DNA from: JBBITI01 sp963735055
Lineage (GTDB): Bacteria; Chloroflexota; Dehalococcoidia; Dehalococcoidales; UBA2162
Direction of reading: 5' to 3'
NCBI GenBank assembly: GCA_963735055.1
Contig: CAVTJN010000017.1
Span: 124,001-188,000, forward strand
DNA: 64,000 bases
The translations under genes and the position numbers were made by a program. Under the pieces are notes generated by a model. The model was not told where the DNA came from. It did not search any database and worked only from the letters and a program-made list of their open reading frames with translations. Below, piece by piece: positions 1 to 9,388 of the stretch (positions are counted from its first letter, which is position 1; each line of letters starts with the position of its first letter).

Positions 1-361
1 ACCGATCTCATGGGCCAGACGCTGGCGGGACCAGCCCAGCTTTTGCCGGATCTCGTTGATGCCGGCTTGGACGTCTTGCCTTTCGCCGTCCTCCCGGTCC
101 AGGTCCAGCCGGGACGCCGGGGCCGTGGCCGCTGCCGCGTGCGCTGAGCCTGAACTCCCGGGCTGGAGGACACTCGTCCGCCAGCGCCTTCAGGGCAAGA
201 CGGCTGGGCCGCCGGCTGTTCTGTTCCCAGCGCTGTACTGTGGACAGGCTGACCCCGATCCGGTAAGCCAATTCCTCCTGGGACAGGCCCAGCTTGAGCC
301 TGATATCCTTGATGCTGCCCTCGAGTGCGTCCATTGTGTTGACGATTCTCTGCTGAACCAC
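1..361 (-). CDS. XRE-family helix-turn-helix regulator, 3' end outside window, frameshifted
   Basis: The first 60 or so residues carry a clear Cro/C1-type helix-turn-helix (IKDIRLKLGLSQEELA, then a VSLSTVQRWEQ recognition helix), so this is probably a DNA-binding regulator. The frame then degrades into an Arg/Gly/Pro-rich tail, but one base later another frame reads SRLDLDRED followed by a second HTH-like start (INEIRQKLGWSRQRLAHEIG) that runs off the window. I therefore read a protein with two XRE-like domains broken by one extra base somewhere near 130-200. Start could be the codon at 361 or the ATG at 334. Target genes are unknown. Confidence 0.6.
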
Positions 362-777
362 TCTGATTCCATCGCCAGAGCCTCGCTCAGCCCATACAAT
401 AGGCTAGCATCGTCAGTAGTAGGTGTAAATGAGACGAAAGTAATGTCGCGGTCTGGTATTTGTGATTTCTGACGTCGTGACGGGAGCGAAGGCCTTTCGC
501 CGGGCGCGGCTGCCGGCAGAAGCGTATCGGAAAATGGCAGAAATGGCAGGATGGGGCAAAGATGGGGCTGTGAAGAGGGAGCGGTCAGATCGCGAACAAG
601 TTCAGGGTTCTGCGGCTACCAGGGTGCTGCGGCCGTCACGCGTGGTCCTGATTTCGACATACAGACGCTGAAGCCGTCTTTCACGGCACGCGGCAGCGTG
701 ACCGGAAGGCGTCTACGATCGCGAGGCGGCCCGGTCTCCCCCGGCGCGGTGGCGTCACGGGAGGCAGGGCGGGGAAG
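362..777. other. Intergenic, no gene recognised
   Basis: About 415 bases lie between the XRE gene and the small lysine-rich gene. Short open frames exist but have no ribosome-binding site, family resemblance or conserved-looking composition. The part next to 361 should hold the XRE promoter, but I do not see a convincing pair of boxes. Confidence 0.5.
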
Positions 778-894
778 CTAGCATTCCTTGAGGTCCATCA
801 GTTTCTTGCGGGCGGCATCCTGGATTTCTTTCTTGGTGCCTTTGGCCGGCTTGGTCTCTTTGGTGGCGGTGGGTTTGGTTTCTTTCTTGACCAT
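778..894 (-). CDS. Small lysine-rich protein, 38 aa
   Basis: The ATG at 894 is preceded by a strong GGAGGAG ribosome-binding site with normal spacing, and a TATAAT box lies about 60 bases further upstream. The product is highly basic: an N-terminal half of repeated K-E-T-K-P-type units (MVKKETKPTATKETKP) followed by a short amphipathic helix (KKEIQDAARKKLMDL) ending in Cys. Composition resembles lysine-rich tails of nucleoid or ribosome-associated proteins, but I do not recognise a family. It is too short for common gene callers. Confidence 0.55.
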   Translation of the reverse strand: MVKKETKPTATKETKPAKGTKKEIQDAARKKLMDLKEC

Positions 895-953
895 GTTTGC
901 GTCTCCTCCGGTTGTTCGACTGCGGCCGCTATCCGGTACAGCAGCCTGGTCAT

Positions 954-959
954 ATTATA
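954..959 (-). promoter_or_regulatory. -10 box (TATAAT) for the 38-aa gene
   Basis: Perfect TATAAT on the minus strand, upstream of the gene starting at 894. No good -35 hexamer is visible 17 bases upstream, so only the -10 is claimed. Confidence 0.4.
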
Positions 960-1150
960 CTCCACGCGCGGCGCCGGCGCCATGGTCGTATCAATGCCAA
1001 CGACCTGGAGTCCGGGGCCGAATCACGGATCGTTGCCTGAGTTCAGGGATGTGACATGGATAGCCGGAAGCGGCGCGACTGTTGTTTCGGCAGAGACGAG
1101 AGACGTCGGCGGCAACGGGATTCTTTAGACAGGAAACGGGTTCGCCGATA

Positions 1151-2104
1151 TTACCGTTCGATGTGTTTGCGGCCGTGCTCCTTGGCCTGGCAGAGGCAGG
1201 TCTCCGCCCGGTAGGTCATGGTGGCCACGTCATCACCGGCTTCGTACCCGGCTATCCCGCCGCTCACCGTGATCGAGGTGACGTTCCCTTTTGCGTCCTT
1301 GAACTCGAGACCGCTGATCATCTTGCTGATGCGTTCGGCGCCGATCTGGGCAGATTCGCTGTTGGTGCGGGGAAAGACGAGCATAAACTCGTCGCCGCCG
1401 TAGCGGCCTTTGAGGTCGGTGTCCCGGGTCCTTTTCTGCAGCAGAGTGGCGACCCTCAACAACGCCGCGTCCCCTCCGGTCCGGCCCAGGGTGTGGTTGA
1501 CTTCTTTGAAGTGATCGATGTCCAGGATGAGGACGCTTAAGGATTCGTCGTAGCGTCTTGCCCGGGCGATGTACTCTTCGAGGCGGCGTAACACGATGCG
1601 GCGGTTCAGTAGTCCGGTTAGCGGATCGCAATTCGCCAGGCGCTCGATCTCGTCTTTGTGCGCCAGATTACGTCTTACCGCCTGCCACTGCTTCACCGCG
1701 GCATCGATGGTCTGAATCAGTTCTTCGCGGGACAGGTTACTCTTGGATAGCAGGCCGACCCGGCCGTCCTTAACCAGTTGCGCCACTTCACCTTCCGGCG
1801 GGCGGGCGGTGAGGACCACCACCGCGGCCAACTGATTTTCCACCATCTTCTCGAGCCAGTAACGGGACTCGTCCGCCCCGTCGAGATCGACGACAACGAG
1901 GTCGACCCGCCCCCGTTCAACGGCGAGCTTCACATCGGCGATCTGGTCGGTTTCCTCGGCGGTGATCTTACGGTCCAGCCATTGCTGCAGGAACGTCCCG
2001 ATTAGCCAGCGTTCTGTCTTGTCGGGGTCGTACACGAGTATGCGCAGGGGCATAGCACCCGTGCCGTTGACTCTCTCCGTCGGTGCCGATTGCTCTTGTT
2101 TCAT
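1151..2104 (-). CDS. Receiver-GGDEF response regulator (diguanylate cyclase)
   Basis: This 317-aa protein makes cyclic di-GMP from two GTP. Residues about 20-140 form a CheY-like receiver with the phospho-acceptor Asp in VVVDLDG, a conserved Thr in LTAR and Lys in LLSKS. Residues about 160-315 are a GGDEF domain with intact GGDEF signature (GRYGGDEFML) and an RDTD product-inhibition site exactly five residues before it, so feedback by c-di-GMP is expected. No cognate histidine kinase is adjacent. The start at 2104 adds about 17 residues before the receiver; the ATG at 2053 is an alternative. A type IV pilin elsewhere in the window is a possible output, which is inference. Confidence 0.9.
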   Translation of the reverse strand: MKQEQSAPTERVNGTGAMPLRILVYDPDKTERWLIGTFLQQWLDRKITAEETDQIADVKLAVERGRVDLVVVDLDGADESRYWLEKMVENQLAAVVVLTARPPEGEVAQLVKDGRVGLLSKSNLSREELIQTIDAAVKQWQAVRRNLAHKDEIERLANCDPLTGLLNRRIVLRRLEEYIARARRYDESLSVLILDIDHFKEVNHTLGRTGGDAALLRVATLLQKRTRDTDLKGRYGGDEFMLVFPRTNSESAQIGAERISKMISGLEFKDAKGNVTSITVSGGIAGYEAGDDVATMTYRAETCLCQAKEHGRKHIER

Positions 2105-2226
2105 GTTGGTTTCAGGCTGCCAGTGGCCACTTATCTACAACTTTCCTAATTGTAGCCCACTGTATCCGGCCGTAAATGACGCATAGGTAATGAGGGGGAT
2201 AGTACGATAGTAGGGCATGCGCCTGC

Positions 2227-3375
2227 CTACCCCTTGAAGAGGAGGCGGCTGAGGAGGGGGGTCCTGATCGTTATGGCGCCCTCCGGGCACACTTCCTGGC
2301 AGCAGTAACAGCGGATGCAGTGCTGGTAGTCATGTTTGGGCATCTTGCCGGCTTCGCCGCGCATCCAGTCCAGTGCCGACGGGCCGACCGGACACATCCG
2401 GACACAGGTGCCGCAGCCGTTGCAGATGGCCTGGCTGATGACCGGGCGGGGGGTGGTCCGGTTGCGGACCAACGTCCGGAGGCGGCCTTCGGAGGTGGGG
2501 GGGGGCGGTTCGCGGGTCACCTGGAAATCGGGAATGACAAAATCCCGCACCTCCCCGCCAACCACTTCGATATTCTCCTGGTGGTAGGTCCCGAGGCCGG
2601 ATTGCTCGCCGGGTTTCGACGTGGGGACGTGCTCGGGGTCAAGGGCGATCAGGGTGCAGGCGACCGCGTCCAGAGCGATGGGGTCAGTGGACGCGAGGAG
2701 AACGTTCATTTGCCGTGGCGTGCCGTTTCGCGGACCGTTCCCTTCCATGGCGGTGATGGCGTCCATGATGTAGAGCCGCGGCCGGATGAACGTGTTGATG
2801 TCCACCAGCATGGTTGCGAACTGGTACGGGTCGGCCATCTTCGCGTGGAACTGGCCTTTGAGCAGTCCGGGAACGCAGCCGAACTGGTTCTTCACGGCGC
2901 CGGTGAGGCGGACAAGGCCATGGGTCTTGAGTTTCGGCAGACTCACCAGTGCGTCGGCGTCGAGTACGCCGTTGGCGAGGATGAACTTCCGGGCGAGGAG
3001 CGCCGACTTATGGGTTACCTCCCGCCCGTGAGAGAAATCGGCATGGGCAAATCCGAGGTGGTCGGCCATGTGCTTGATACCGGCGAGGCGGGCATTGAAC
3101 TCCAGCCCGCCGACGGCCGGAGAATCGCCGTAAGAGACGGTCGCGCCCGCTTCCTGGAACAGCAATCCTGTGGCACGGACCACGGCCGGGTGAGTGGTGA
3201 TGCACTTGTCCGGGTTGGCGCCGATTAGGATGTTGGGCTTGAGGACGATCTTCTCACCGAAGTTGACGAAACGGGACACTCCACCCAGCATGGCAATTCC
3301 CTGGCCGATCGCCTCGTAGACCCGCCTCTCATCGTAGTCGTCACATCTGATCAGGGCAACTCGGGACTTGGGCAC
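2227..3375 (-). CDS. DUF362 domain protein with C-terminal 2[4Fe-4S] ferredoxin domain
   Basis: The 382-aa product has an N-terminal DUF362 domain (residues 1 to about 290) and a C-terminal ferredoxin module with two four-Cys clusters, CNGCGTCVRMCP and CIRCYCCQEVCP. Proteins of this layout are cytoplasmic iron-sulfur proteins common in anaerobes; the substrate is not established. A GTG start at 3375 follows an AGGAGAG ribosome-binding site. Transcription probably starts from the TTGGCA - 18 bp - TACATT promoter just upstream. The gene precedes the diguanylate cyclase on the same strand with a 122-bp gap, so co-transcription is possible but not required. Confidence 0.88.
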   Translation of the reverse strand: MPKSRVALIRCDDYDERRVYEAIGQGIAMLGGVSRFVNFGEKIVLKPNILIGANPDKCITTHPAVVRATGLLFQEAGATVSYGDSPAVGGLEFNARLAGIKHMADHLGFAHADFSHGREVTHKSALLARKFILANGVLDADALVSLPKLKTHGLVRLTGAVKNQFGCVPGLLKGQFHAKMADPYQFATMLVDINTFIRPRLYIMDAITAMEGNGPRNGTPRQMNVLLASTDPIALDAVACTLIALDPEHVPTSKPGEQSGLGTYHQENIEVVGGEVRDFVIPDFQVTREPPPPTSEGRLRTLVRNRTTPRPVISQAICNGCGTCVRMCPVGPSALDWMRGEAGKMPKHDYQHCIRCYCCQEVCPEGAITIRTPLLSRLLFKG

Positions 3376-3410
3376 GCTCTGTCTCTCCTGTATCGAATGT
3401 CGCTACTTCC

Positions 3411-3440
3411 AATGTAGCATTGAAGCGGAGGGGGTGCCAA
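3411..3440 (-). promoter_or_regulatory. Promoter of DUF362 ferredoxin gene
   Basis: On the minus strand TTGGCA, 18 bases, TACATT, ending 36 bases before the GTG start. Confidence 0.5.
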
Positions 3441-3538
3441 GACGGTCTTGCGGCGGCGGCCAGGAGCGGGCACTATGAGACAGACCGGCCGAAGGGGCAG
3501 AAGCCGCCCGCGTCTGCGGCCGGGAGAAAAGGCGATGG

Positions 3539-3544
3539 TATAAT
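3539..3544 (+). promoter_or_regulatory. Extended -10 promoter of the CCA enzyme gene
   Basis: TATAAT preceded by TGG (extended -10 motif) 17 bases before the ATG at 3562. No clear -35 box. Confidence 0.5.
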
Positions 3545-3561
3545 TGGGCGGGAGCAGATCC

Positions 3562-4949
3562 ATGGACCCTATTGAGACAATCAGGAAGATCGCGACGGCC
3601 TTCGTCGCCGCCGGCTTCGAGATCTACGAAGTCGGCGGCAGCGTGCGGGACAGCCTGTTGAACCGCGTGCCTGTTGACTTCGACCTGACCACCAGCGCCC
3701 GGCCGGACATGACGGAATCGATTTTGCGGGGCCTGGACATCGGATCGGTATACACGATCGGGAAGGAATACGGTACGGTCGGTGTCGCCGGCCAGGGTTT
3801 CAGCGTGGAGATCACGACCTTCCGGGGCGAAGTCTATCCGGCAGATAGCCGGAAACCGACCGTAGTCTTTGGCAATTCGCTTCGTGACGACCTGTCCCGG
3901 CGGGACTTCACCATCGGGGCGATCGCCCGCAATCCGCTTGATGGTACGCTGGTAGACCCGTTCGGGGGTATGGCGGACCTGAAGACCGGGACGGTCCGGC
4001 TGGTCGGTGGGGTGGAGCGGTTCGCCGAAGACCCGCTGCGCATGATGCGGGCGGTCCGTATCGCCGTCCAGCTCGAGTTCGCGTTGGATGTGCAGATGCC
4101 TGACCCGGGGCGGCTGGCCATCATTTCAAACGAGCGCATTTGCGCCGAACTGCAGAAGATACTGCTCTCGCCGGCGCCGCAGCGTGGTATTGGCCTGCTT
4201 CGGACCTTCGGGTTGATGCCGTTCGTGATTCCGGAGATGGTGAGCCTGTACGATGTGGAACAGGGTATACACCACTACACCGACGCTTACCGGCATACCC
4301 TGGAGGTGGTCGAAAGGGCGGGCAAGTACGAGGGGGCGGACAAGATAGTGCTCATGTTTGCCGCCCTGTTGCACGATATTGGGAAGCCACAGAACCGGAC
4401 GGTGGACGAAGGGCGATGTCCATTTCTATGGCCATGCTGGGGAAGGGGCGGGGATGGCCGAGAAGATCCTGACCCGCCTCCATTGTGACGGAGATACAGT
4501 GCGCCGGGTGGTCAACCTGGTGGCCAATGCACATGGCGCCGGTGGAATACCCTGTCACCGACGACATTGACCGGGGGACGGTACTCCGGCTGGTGCGCCG
4601 GGTGGGCGAACGCGATGCCCGGATGCTGATCGTTCTGGCCAGGGCGGATTCAAGCTCAACCAGGCATCCGCGTACGGAGTTTCTGAATCGGCTTGACGAC
4701 ATGGTGGCCGAGGTGCTCAAGGACAAGCCGGGTGAAATAGCCTCCCCGCTCAGCGGGGAGGAGATCATGAGCCGCTTCGGCCTGCAACCTTCGGCCCAGG
4801 TCGGGGACATCAAGGCACACCTGGTCAGCTTGATCATCGATGGCACGCTGGGCCGGTATGACAAAGAGGCTGCCCTGGTGGCGGCCGCCCGGTTCCTGGA
4901 AACCAAGCGCGGCGAGGCATCGTTTCCAACTCGGGAGGATAGGGCATGA
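3562..4949 (+). CDS. cca: CCA-adding tRNA nucleotidyltransferase with HD domain (two frameshifts)
   Basis: Adds or repairs the 3' CCA of tRNAs. The N-terminal class II nucleotidyltransferase head has VGGSVRD and the catalytic DFDLTT pair, then DDLSRRDFTIGAIA and an RRMMRAV-type neck; the C-terminal half has an HD phosphohydrolase motif (ALLHDIGKP). Two single-base insertions break the frame: a G in the run at about 4411 and a G near 4528. Removing both gives a continuous protein of about 461 aa, the usual size for the family. The ATG at 3562 has GGGAG at good distance; the upstream TTG at 3544 overlaps the -10 box and is rejected. Because the enzyme is essential in most bacteria that do not encode all CCA ends, assembly error is the likely cause. 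Confidence 0.9.
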
Positions 4950-4968
4950 CGAGTGAACTTAATTGACC

Positions 4969-4997
4969 TTGACGGTCGCGGCCGCTGCTGTTAGCCT
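4969..4997 (+). promoter_or_regulatory. Promoter of zinc-ribbon gene
   Basis: TTGACG, 17 bases, TAGCCT, 28 bases before the ATG at 5026. Confidence 0.55.
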
Positions 4998-5025
4998 CTA
5001 CTTGGCCAGGCAGAGGAGGGACACC

Positions 5026-5244
5026 ATGCCTATCAAGCGAGCCCGCGTGATATCAGAGCCGAATGCCTCTGGCAGAAGCATCCTGTATCCACCGAGTGCG
5101 CCGGCGGTCACCGGACGGGGGCAGTTGGACATCATTTGCGGGTCCTGCGGTACGGTGTTGATCGCACATGCCCAGCCCTACCTCCCAATCCATAACGTCA
5201 TCATCAGGTGCCCCGCGTGCCGGCACTGCAACGATACCGAGTGA
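5026..5244 (+). CDS. Small zinc-ribbon protein, 72 aa
   Basis: The ATG at 5026 follows GAGGAGGG, a much better site than the longer upstream start. The C-terminal 40 residues carry two CxxC knuckles (CGSC and CPAC, with a third Cys just after) separated by about 20 residues, the pattern of a zinc ribbon. The N-terminal 30 residues are Pro/Ser-rich and probably disordered. Specific function is unknown. It has its own promoter and stands alone between the CCA gene and an oxidoreductase. Confidence 0.65.
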   Translation: MPIKRARVISEPNASGRSILYPPSAPAVTGRGQLDIICGSCGTVLIAHAQPYLPIHNVIIRCPACRHCNDTE

Positions 5245-5338
5245 TGACGGCGGCGACGCCTCGGCGGTGGCCGCCTTGTTCTATCCGTCCAATTTCGCCG
5301 GCACCGTAATGAACCACTGGCTGCCATTATCCCTTTTT

Positions 5339-5368
5339 TTGACACTCCCGCCTCAGATCGCGTATTCT
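5339..5368 (+). promoter_or_regulatory. Promoter of FAD oxidoreductase gene
   Basis: TTGACA, 18 bases, TATTCT, 55 bases before the ATG at 5424. Confidence 0.6.
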
Positions 5369-5423
5369 GCTGTTGAATCGGAGCGCGCCGGCGCTGCATC
5401 CGGAACGACGGAACGGAAGAGCG

Positions 5424-6782
5424 ATGAAGACAGGCATGTTGACCCGGACGATTACTGAAGCCGCGCGAGAGACCCGCGTGTGCCATGAGACCGATGTCGT
5501 GGTGGTCGGAGGCGGTCCCGCGGGGGTGGCGGCGGCCGTGGCGGCCGCCCGCAATGGGGCCCGCACCACGCTCGTGGAACGATACGGGCATCTCGGGGGC
5601 ATGGCCACCGGGGGGTTGGTCATTCTGATCCCATTCCTCACCGACGGTACCGCCCGGCAAGTGCTGGCCGGGTTGCTTCAGGAGATGGTCGACCGGCTGG
5701 ACGCCCGGGGAGCGGCGCTGTATCCGGGGCGGGCGGAGTGGGGGGCCGGCGATGAGGCGACGCTACGTTACTGGCGGCGGCGCGGCACCGGGTCCTACGT
5801 CTCGGGCAATCGGGTCCGTTACAGCGTCACCGTGGACCCCGAGATCCTGAAATGCGTGCTCAACGACATGGTTGAGGATGCCGGTGTCAAGCTGTACCTC
5901 CATTCCTGGGCTACCTGCGCCCTGGCCGAAGATGACCGGGTGCGGGGCATGGTCTTTGAAAGCAAGTCGGGCCGGCAGGCGATTCTGTCCGGGGTCACCG
6001 TGGACTGTACCGGCGACGGCGATATGTTTGCCTCGGTGGGCGCTGAATTCGACGCCGCCATCGACCGTACTCTGCGGACCGCCAACCTGGCCATGGGATT
6101 CCGTCTGGGGAACGTCAACGCCGAGCGGTATGTCGACTTCCGGGACGGCCAGGCGCCGCAACACGACGCCTTGATGAAAGAGCTCATGGCTATGGGTGGT
6201 TTTGAAACCTACTGGCGGACCACCCGCGAGGATATCTTCTGGTGCAACAACCGGTTGCGCAATCTGGACTGTCTTGACGTCGAAGATCTTACCGCGGCCG
6301 AGATTCAGGGCCGGAAGTCGATGCTGATATCGTTGGACTATTTGCGGAAACACATACCCGGCTTCGAGAACTGCTACCTGGTGGACACGGCCTCCCAGAT
6401 TGGGACCCGCGGTAGCCGCCGGCTGGTGGGGGAGCACGTCCTGACCTGGGAGGAGGTGATGGCCGGCGTCATTCATGATGATGCGGTCGTCATCAGCTCC
6501 CATCTCGGCCAAACGGTGTCCAGGGAGTATCCGCTGGCATCGATCCCCTACCGCTCGCTGGTGCCGCGGCGGATCCAGAATCTGCTGGTGGCCGGCCGCT
6601 GCTTCTCCGCCGACGCCAGGGCCAGCAACGACTACAACTGGATCCAGCAGTGCATCCCCATGGGGCAGGCCGCCGGGACGGCGGCGGCCCTGGCGGTGGG
6701 GGATGGGATCACAGTGAGACAGGTGGACCCGAAGCTGCTCCAGAAGCGGTTGTTGAGCCAGGGGGCGGCCCTGCCGGTGTAA
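5424..6782 (+). CDS. FAD-dependent oxidoreductase (FAD_oxidored / PF12831-type)
   Basis: The 452-aa protein opens with a classic Rossmann dinucleotide fold, VVVVGGGPAGVAAAVAAAR, followed about 20 residues later by an acidic/basic end of the second strand (TTLVERYGHLGG). Near the C-terminus are RSLVPRRIQNLLVAGRC and SRDY-like cofactor segments typical of this family, which contains soluble flavoproteins of mostly unknown substrate and some heterodisulfide or fumarate reductase relatives. GGAAGAG precedes the ATG at 5424. The next gene begins 74 bases downstream on the same strand and could be co-transcribed. I cannot assign the reaction. Confidence 0.82.
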   Translation: MKTGMLTRTITEAARETRVCHETDVVVVGGGPAGVAAAVAAARNGARTTLVERYGHLGGMATGGLVILIPFLTDGTARQVLAGLLQEMVDRLDARGAALYPGRAEWGAGDEATLRYWRRRGTGSYVSGNRVRYSVTVDPEILKCVLNDMVEDAGVKLYLHSWATCALAEDDRVRGMVFESKSGRQAILSGVTVDCTGDGDMFASVGAEFDAAIDRTLRTANLAMGFRLGNVNAERYVDFRDGQAPQHDALMKELMAMGGFETYWRTTREDIFWCNNRLRNLDCLDVEDLTAAEIQGRKSMLISLDYLRKHIPGFENCYLVDTASQIGTRGSRRLVGEHVLTWEEVMAGVIHDDAVVISSHLGQTVSREYPLASIPYRSLVPRRIQNLLVAGRCFSADARASNDYNWIQQCIPMGQAAGTAAALAVGDGITVRQVDPKLLQKRLLSQGAALPV

Positions 6783-6856
6783 AGACTCGCCCAGAGTCTC
6801 GTTTGAAACGGGAGACGGCCGGCGGCGACGTGAGTCCGGAAGATAGGGAGGCAAGA

Positions 6857-7947
6857 ATGAAGAGCATCCAGCCCGCACCCGGCGCGTACCTGGTTGACAT
6901 GCCAGCCGAACTCATTGACCACGATGAGAAGCCTTATCTCGATGCCTGCCCCCCGCCCGTCCCCTCCTCCGACGGTTTTGTGGCATTGGATTTCTCGAAG
7001 GTGCAGCGTATCAACGGCCTCGGCGCCAGCATGCTGGTCAAGCTGAGTGTCCTGGCCGCGAAGCGACGACAGAAGCTGGTCGCGTTTGGGTTGAGCGATC
7101 ACCACCGGGCAGTTTTTGAACTTACCGGCCTGGGGCGTGCCATGCGTGTTTGCCGGGATATGATGGAGGCCTTTGAAGTCGCCGGGTTGCCCGGCCCCGG
7201 GGGGCGTCGGCCGCGGCTCCTGCCGCCGCGGGTGACATCGCCAACTGGGCGAAGCCAGTCGTCCGGCTCACGGTGCCGCCGATGCCGCCACGGGCGATAA
7301 ACATGAATATGGCCGGACGCCGGGCGGTCGGTCCGGTCGACGGCTTCGGCCCGCTGTGGCAAAAGACCTACCGCCTTTCCATCGCTAAGTCCGGACTGTC
7401 GCCGGAAGGGGTCATCCGCACCTTGAAGGACGACTTCCCCAGTTTCCAGCCCGCCTACAACCGGTTCTACCCTACGGCCAATGGTATCGTTCCCGGAGAG
7501 GTTGTCGCCATCGACTCGTCAACTCCGGGCGGGCCGGTCTCCACCGGGGTCATGGTGCTGTATGCTGACGATGTTTCGTTCACTTTCATCACGCCGCAGG
7601 GACATCCCGAGTCGGGGTGGGTCACCTTCAGCGCTTTTCTCAGCGGCGGGACTCTGACCGCTCAGATCGTGGGACTGGCGCGCGCGAACGATCTGGTGTA
7701 TGAATTGGCCTTCCGCGCGATCGGATCGAAGATGCAGATAAAGATATGGACCCACGTTCTCGAGTCTCTCGCCAACAGTGTTGGTGTGCCCCGCGAAGTG
7801 AGCGTGGAGGCGATCCGCGTCGATCCCGGGGTGAGATGGTCGCAGTCAGCGAATCTCTGGTACAATGCCCAGATCAGGACGATGCTGTCGGCGCCTGCTT
7901 GGTGGATCGGCAAGCGCATCGGTCACCGTCAGCAGGAAAGGGCGTAA
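6857..7947 (+). CDS. STAS domain fused to a DUF1990/SRPBCC-like domain (frameshift)
   Basis: Residues about 30-110 form a STAS domain (VALDFSKVQRINGLGASMLVKL), the fold of anti-sigma-factor antagonists; the usual phosphorylatable Ser/Thr position reads NGLGAS, so phospho-switching is uncertain. An Ala-rich linker leads to a second domain of about 200 aa (PLWQKTYRL to QIRTML) with HPESGWVTFS, resembling DUF1990/SRPBCC lipid-pocket proteins. The two parts are in different frames and join if one base is restored near the six-G run at about 7195-7203, the only apparent base loss among the frame breaks here. The downstream FAD gene starts 5 bases after the stop, so the pair is an operon. Confidence 0.65.
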
Positions 7948-7952
7948 TCATC

Positions 7953-9380
7953 ATGCCGCGCAAAGCGGTCTACGATGTCGTGGTGGTCGGTTCAGGTCCG
8001 AACGGCCTGGCCGCGGCTATCACGCTGGCCAGGGCAGGACGTTCCGTGCTTGTCCTCGAAGCGAAGTCCGATACCGGTGGTGGCATGCGTTCGGCTGCCC
8101 TCACGTTGCCCGGGTTTCTTCACGACGTCTGTTCGTCGATTCACCCACTGGGTTTCGCCTCGCCATTCTTCAGATCGCTGAATCTCCCGGCGTTGGGGGT
8201 CGAATGGATCCATGCTCCGGCAGCGGTTGCCCACCCGCTGGACGACGGAACGGCGGTGCTGCTGGAGCGTTCGCTGGACGCAACCGCGGCCAATCTGGCC
8301 TCGGACCGAGGCAGCTATCTCAGGCATTTCCGCCCCCTGGTCACCGGCTGGGATGACCTGGTGAATGATGTCCTCGGCCCTTTCCGGTTTCCGCAGCATC
8401 CGTTTCTCTTTGCCCGGTTCGGCCTCCAGGCAATACGTTCGATCCGCCACTTCATCGACGCCAGTTACCGGACGCCGCGGGCGCGGGCGTTTCTCGCCGG
8501 GATTTCGGCGCATTCGATCATGCCCACGCGCAGTCCGGGCGGCGCCGCCTACGCTCTGCTCCTGGGCGCCGCCGGGCACGCGGTAGGGTGGCCGGTGGCC
8601 AAGGGGGGATCGCTCAGCATCGCCCGGGCCCTGGAAAGGTGTCTTGTTGAAGCGGGGGGAGAGGTGCAGACGGCCACCGCGGTCCGGTCTCTGGATGAAC
8701 TGCCCCGGTCTCACTCCGTGCTGCTCGATGTCACGCCCCGTCAGTTTGCCGAGATCGCCGGAAGCCGTCTCCCGGCCCGGTACCAGCGATCGCTGTCGAA
8801 TTACCCTTACGGGCCCGGCGTCTACAAAGTGGATTGGGCCCTGGACGGCCCAATTCCCTGGAAGGCGGCGGGTTGCGCCCGGGCGGCCACCGTGCATCTG
8901 GGCGGTACATGCGAGGAAGTCGCCGCCGCCGAAGACGGCATCTGGCGCGGTGAGCATGCGGAGAAACCCTTCGTGATCCTTGGTCAGCAGAGTCTGTTTG
9001 ACCCTACCCTGGCCCCGCCCGGAAAGCAGAGTGCCTGGGCCTACTGCCACGTCCCCAACGGGTCTACTCTCGACATGACTGACCGTATCGAGGCCCAGGT
9101 GGAACGTTTCGCGCCCGGATTTCGGAGTATGGTCCTTGGCCGCCATACCATGAACACGAGGGACATGGAAATTTACAATTCGAACTACGTTGGTGGGGAC
9201 ATCGCCGGCGGCCGGCAGCAACCATTCCGCATTCTCTTCAGACCGCTTGGCCGGTGGCAGCCCTACAGCACCCCCGTCCGGGGATTGTACCTATGCTCGG
9301 CGTCGATGCCTCCCGGGGCCGGGGTGCACGGCATGTGCGGTTACTATGCTGCCCGCCGCGTCATCCGCGACGGTTTGTAG
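7953..9380 (+). CDS. Phytoene desaturase/PYROXD2-like FAD oxidoreductase
   Basis: This 475-aa flavoprotein starts with VVVVGSGPNGLAAAITLARAG and LVLEAKSDTGGGMRS, the dinucleotide-binding signature of the phytoene-dehydrogenase/amine-oxidase superfamily, and ends with GLYLCSASMPPGAGVHGMCGYYAA, the characteristic C-terminal FAD motif of the PYROXD2 branch. The ATG at 7953 follows AGGAAAGGG. Substrate is unknown; carotenoid desaturation is possible but the PYROXD2 subgroup is not a proven carotenoid enzyme. It is 5 bases behind the STAS fusion gene and 0.4 kb before heliorhodopsin, so a link to retinal supply is an attractive but unproven idea. Confidence 0.8.
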   Translation: MPRKAVYDVVVVGSGPNGLAAAITLARAGRSVLVLEAKSDTGGGMRSAALTLPGFLHDVCSSIHPLGFASPFFRSLNLPALGVEWIHAPAAVAHPLDDGTAVLLERSLDATAANLASDRGSYLRHFRPLVTGWDDLVNDVLGPFRFPQHPFLFARFGLQAIRSIRHFIDASYRTPRARAFLAGISAHSIMPTRSPGGAAYALLLGAAGHAVGWPVAKGGSLSIARALERCLVEAGGEVQTATAVRSLDELPRSHSVLLDVTPRQFAEIAGSRLPARYQRSLSNYPYGPGVYKVDWALDGPIPWKAAGCARAATVHLGGTCEEVAAAEDGIWRGEHAEKPFVILGQQSLFDPTLAPPGKQSAWAYCHVPNGSTLDMTDRIEAQVERFAPGFRSMVLGRHTMNTRDMEIYNSNYVGGDIAGGRQQPFRILFRPLGRWQPYSTPVRGLYLCSASMPPGAGVHGMCGYYAARRVIRDGL

Positions 9381-9388
9381 CCGGCCCG

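Noticed and set aside
2320..3228. 302-aa plus-strand frame opposite the DUF362 ferredoxin
   Set aside because: Shadow of a real gene on the other strand; His/Gly/Arg-rich and without motifs.
5763..6878. 371-aa minus-strand frame opposite the FAD oxidoreductase
   Set aside because: Antisense shadow; no ribosome site or domain.
7992..9221. 409-aa minus-strand frame opposite the PYROXD2-like gene
   Set aside because: Antisense shadow of a conserved flavoprotein.
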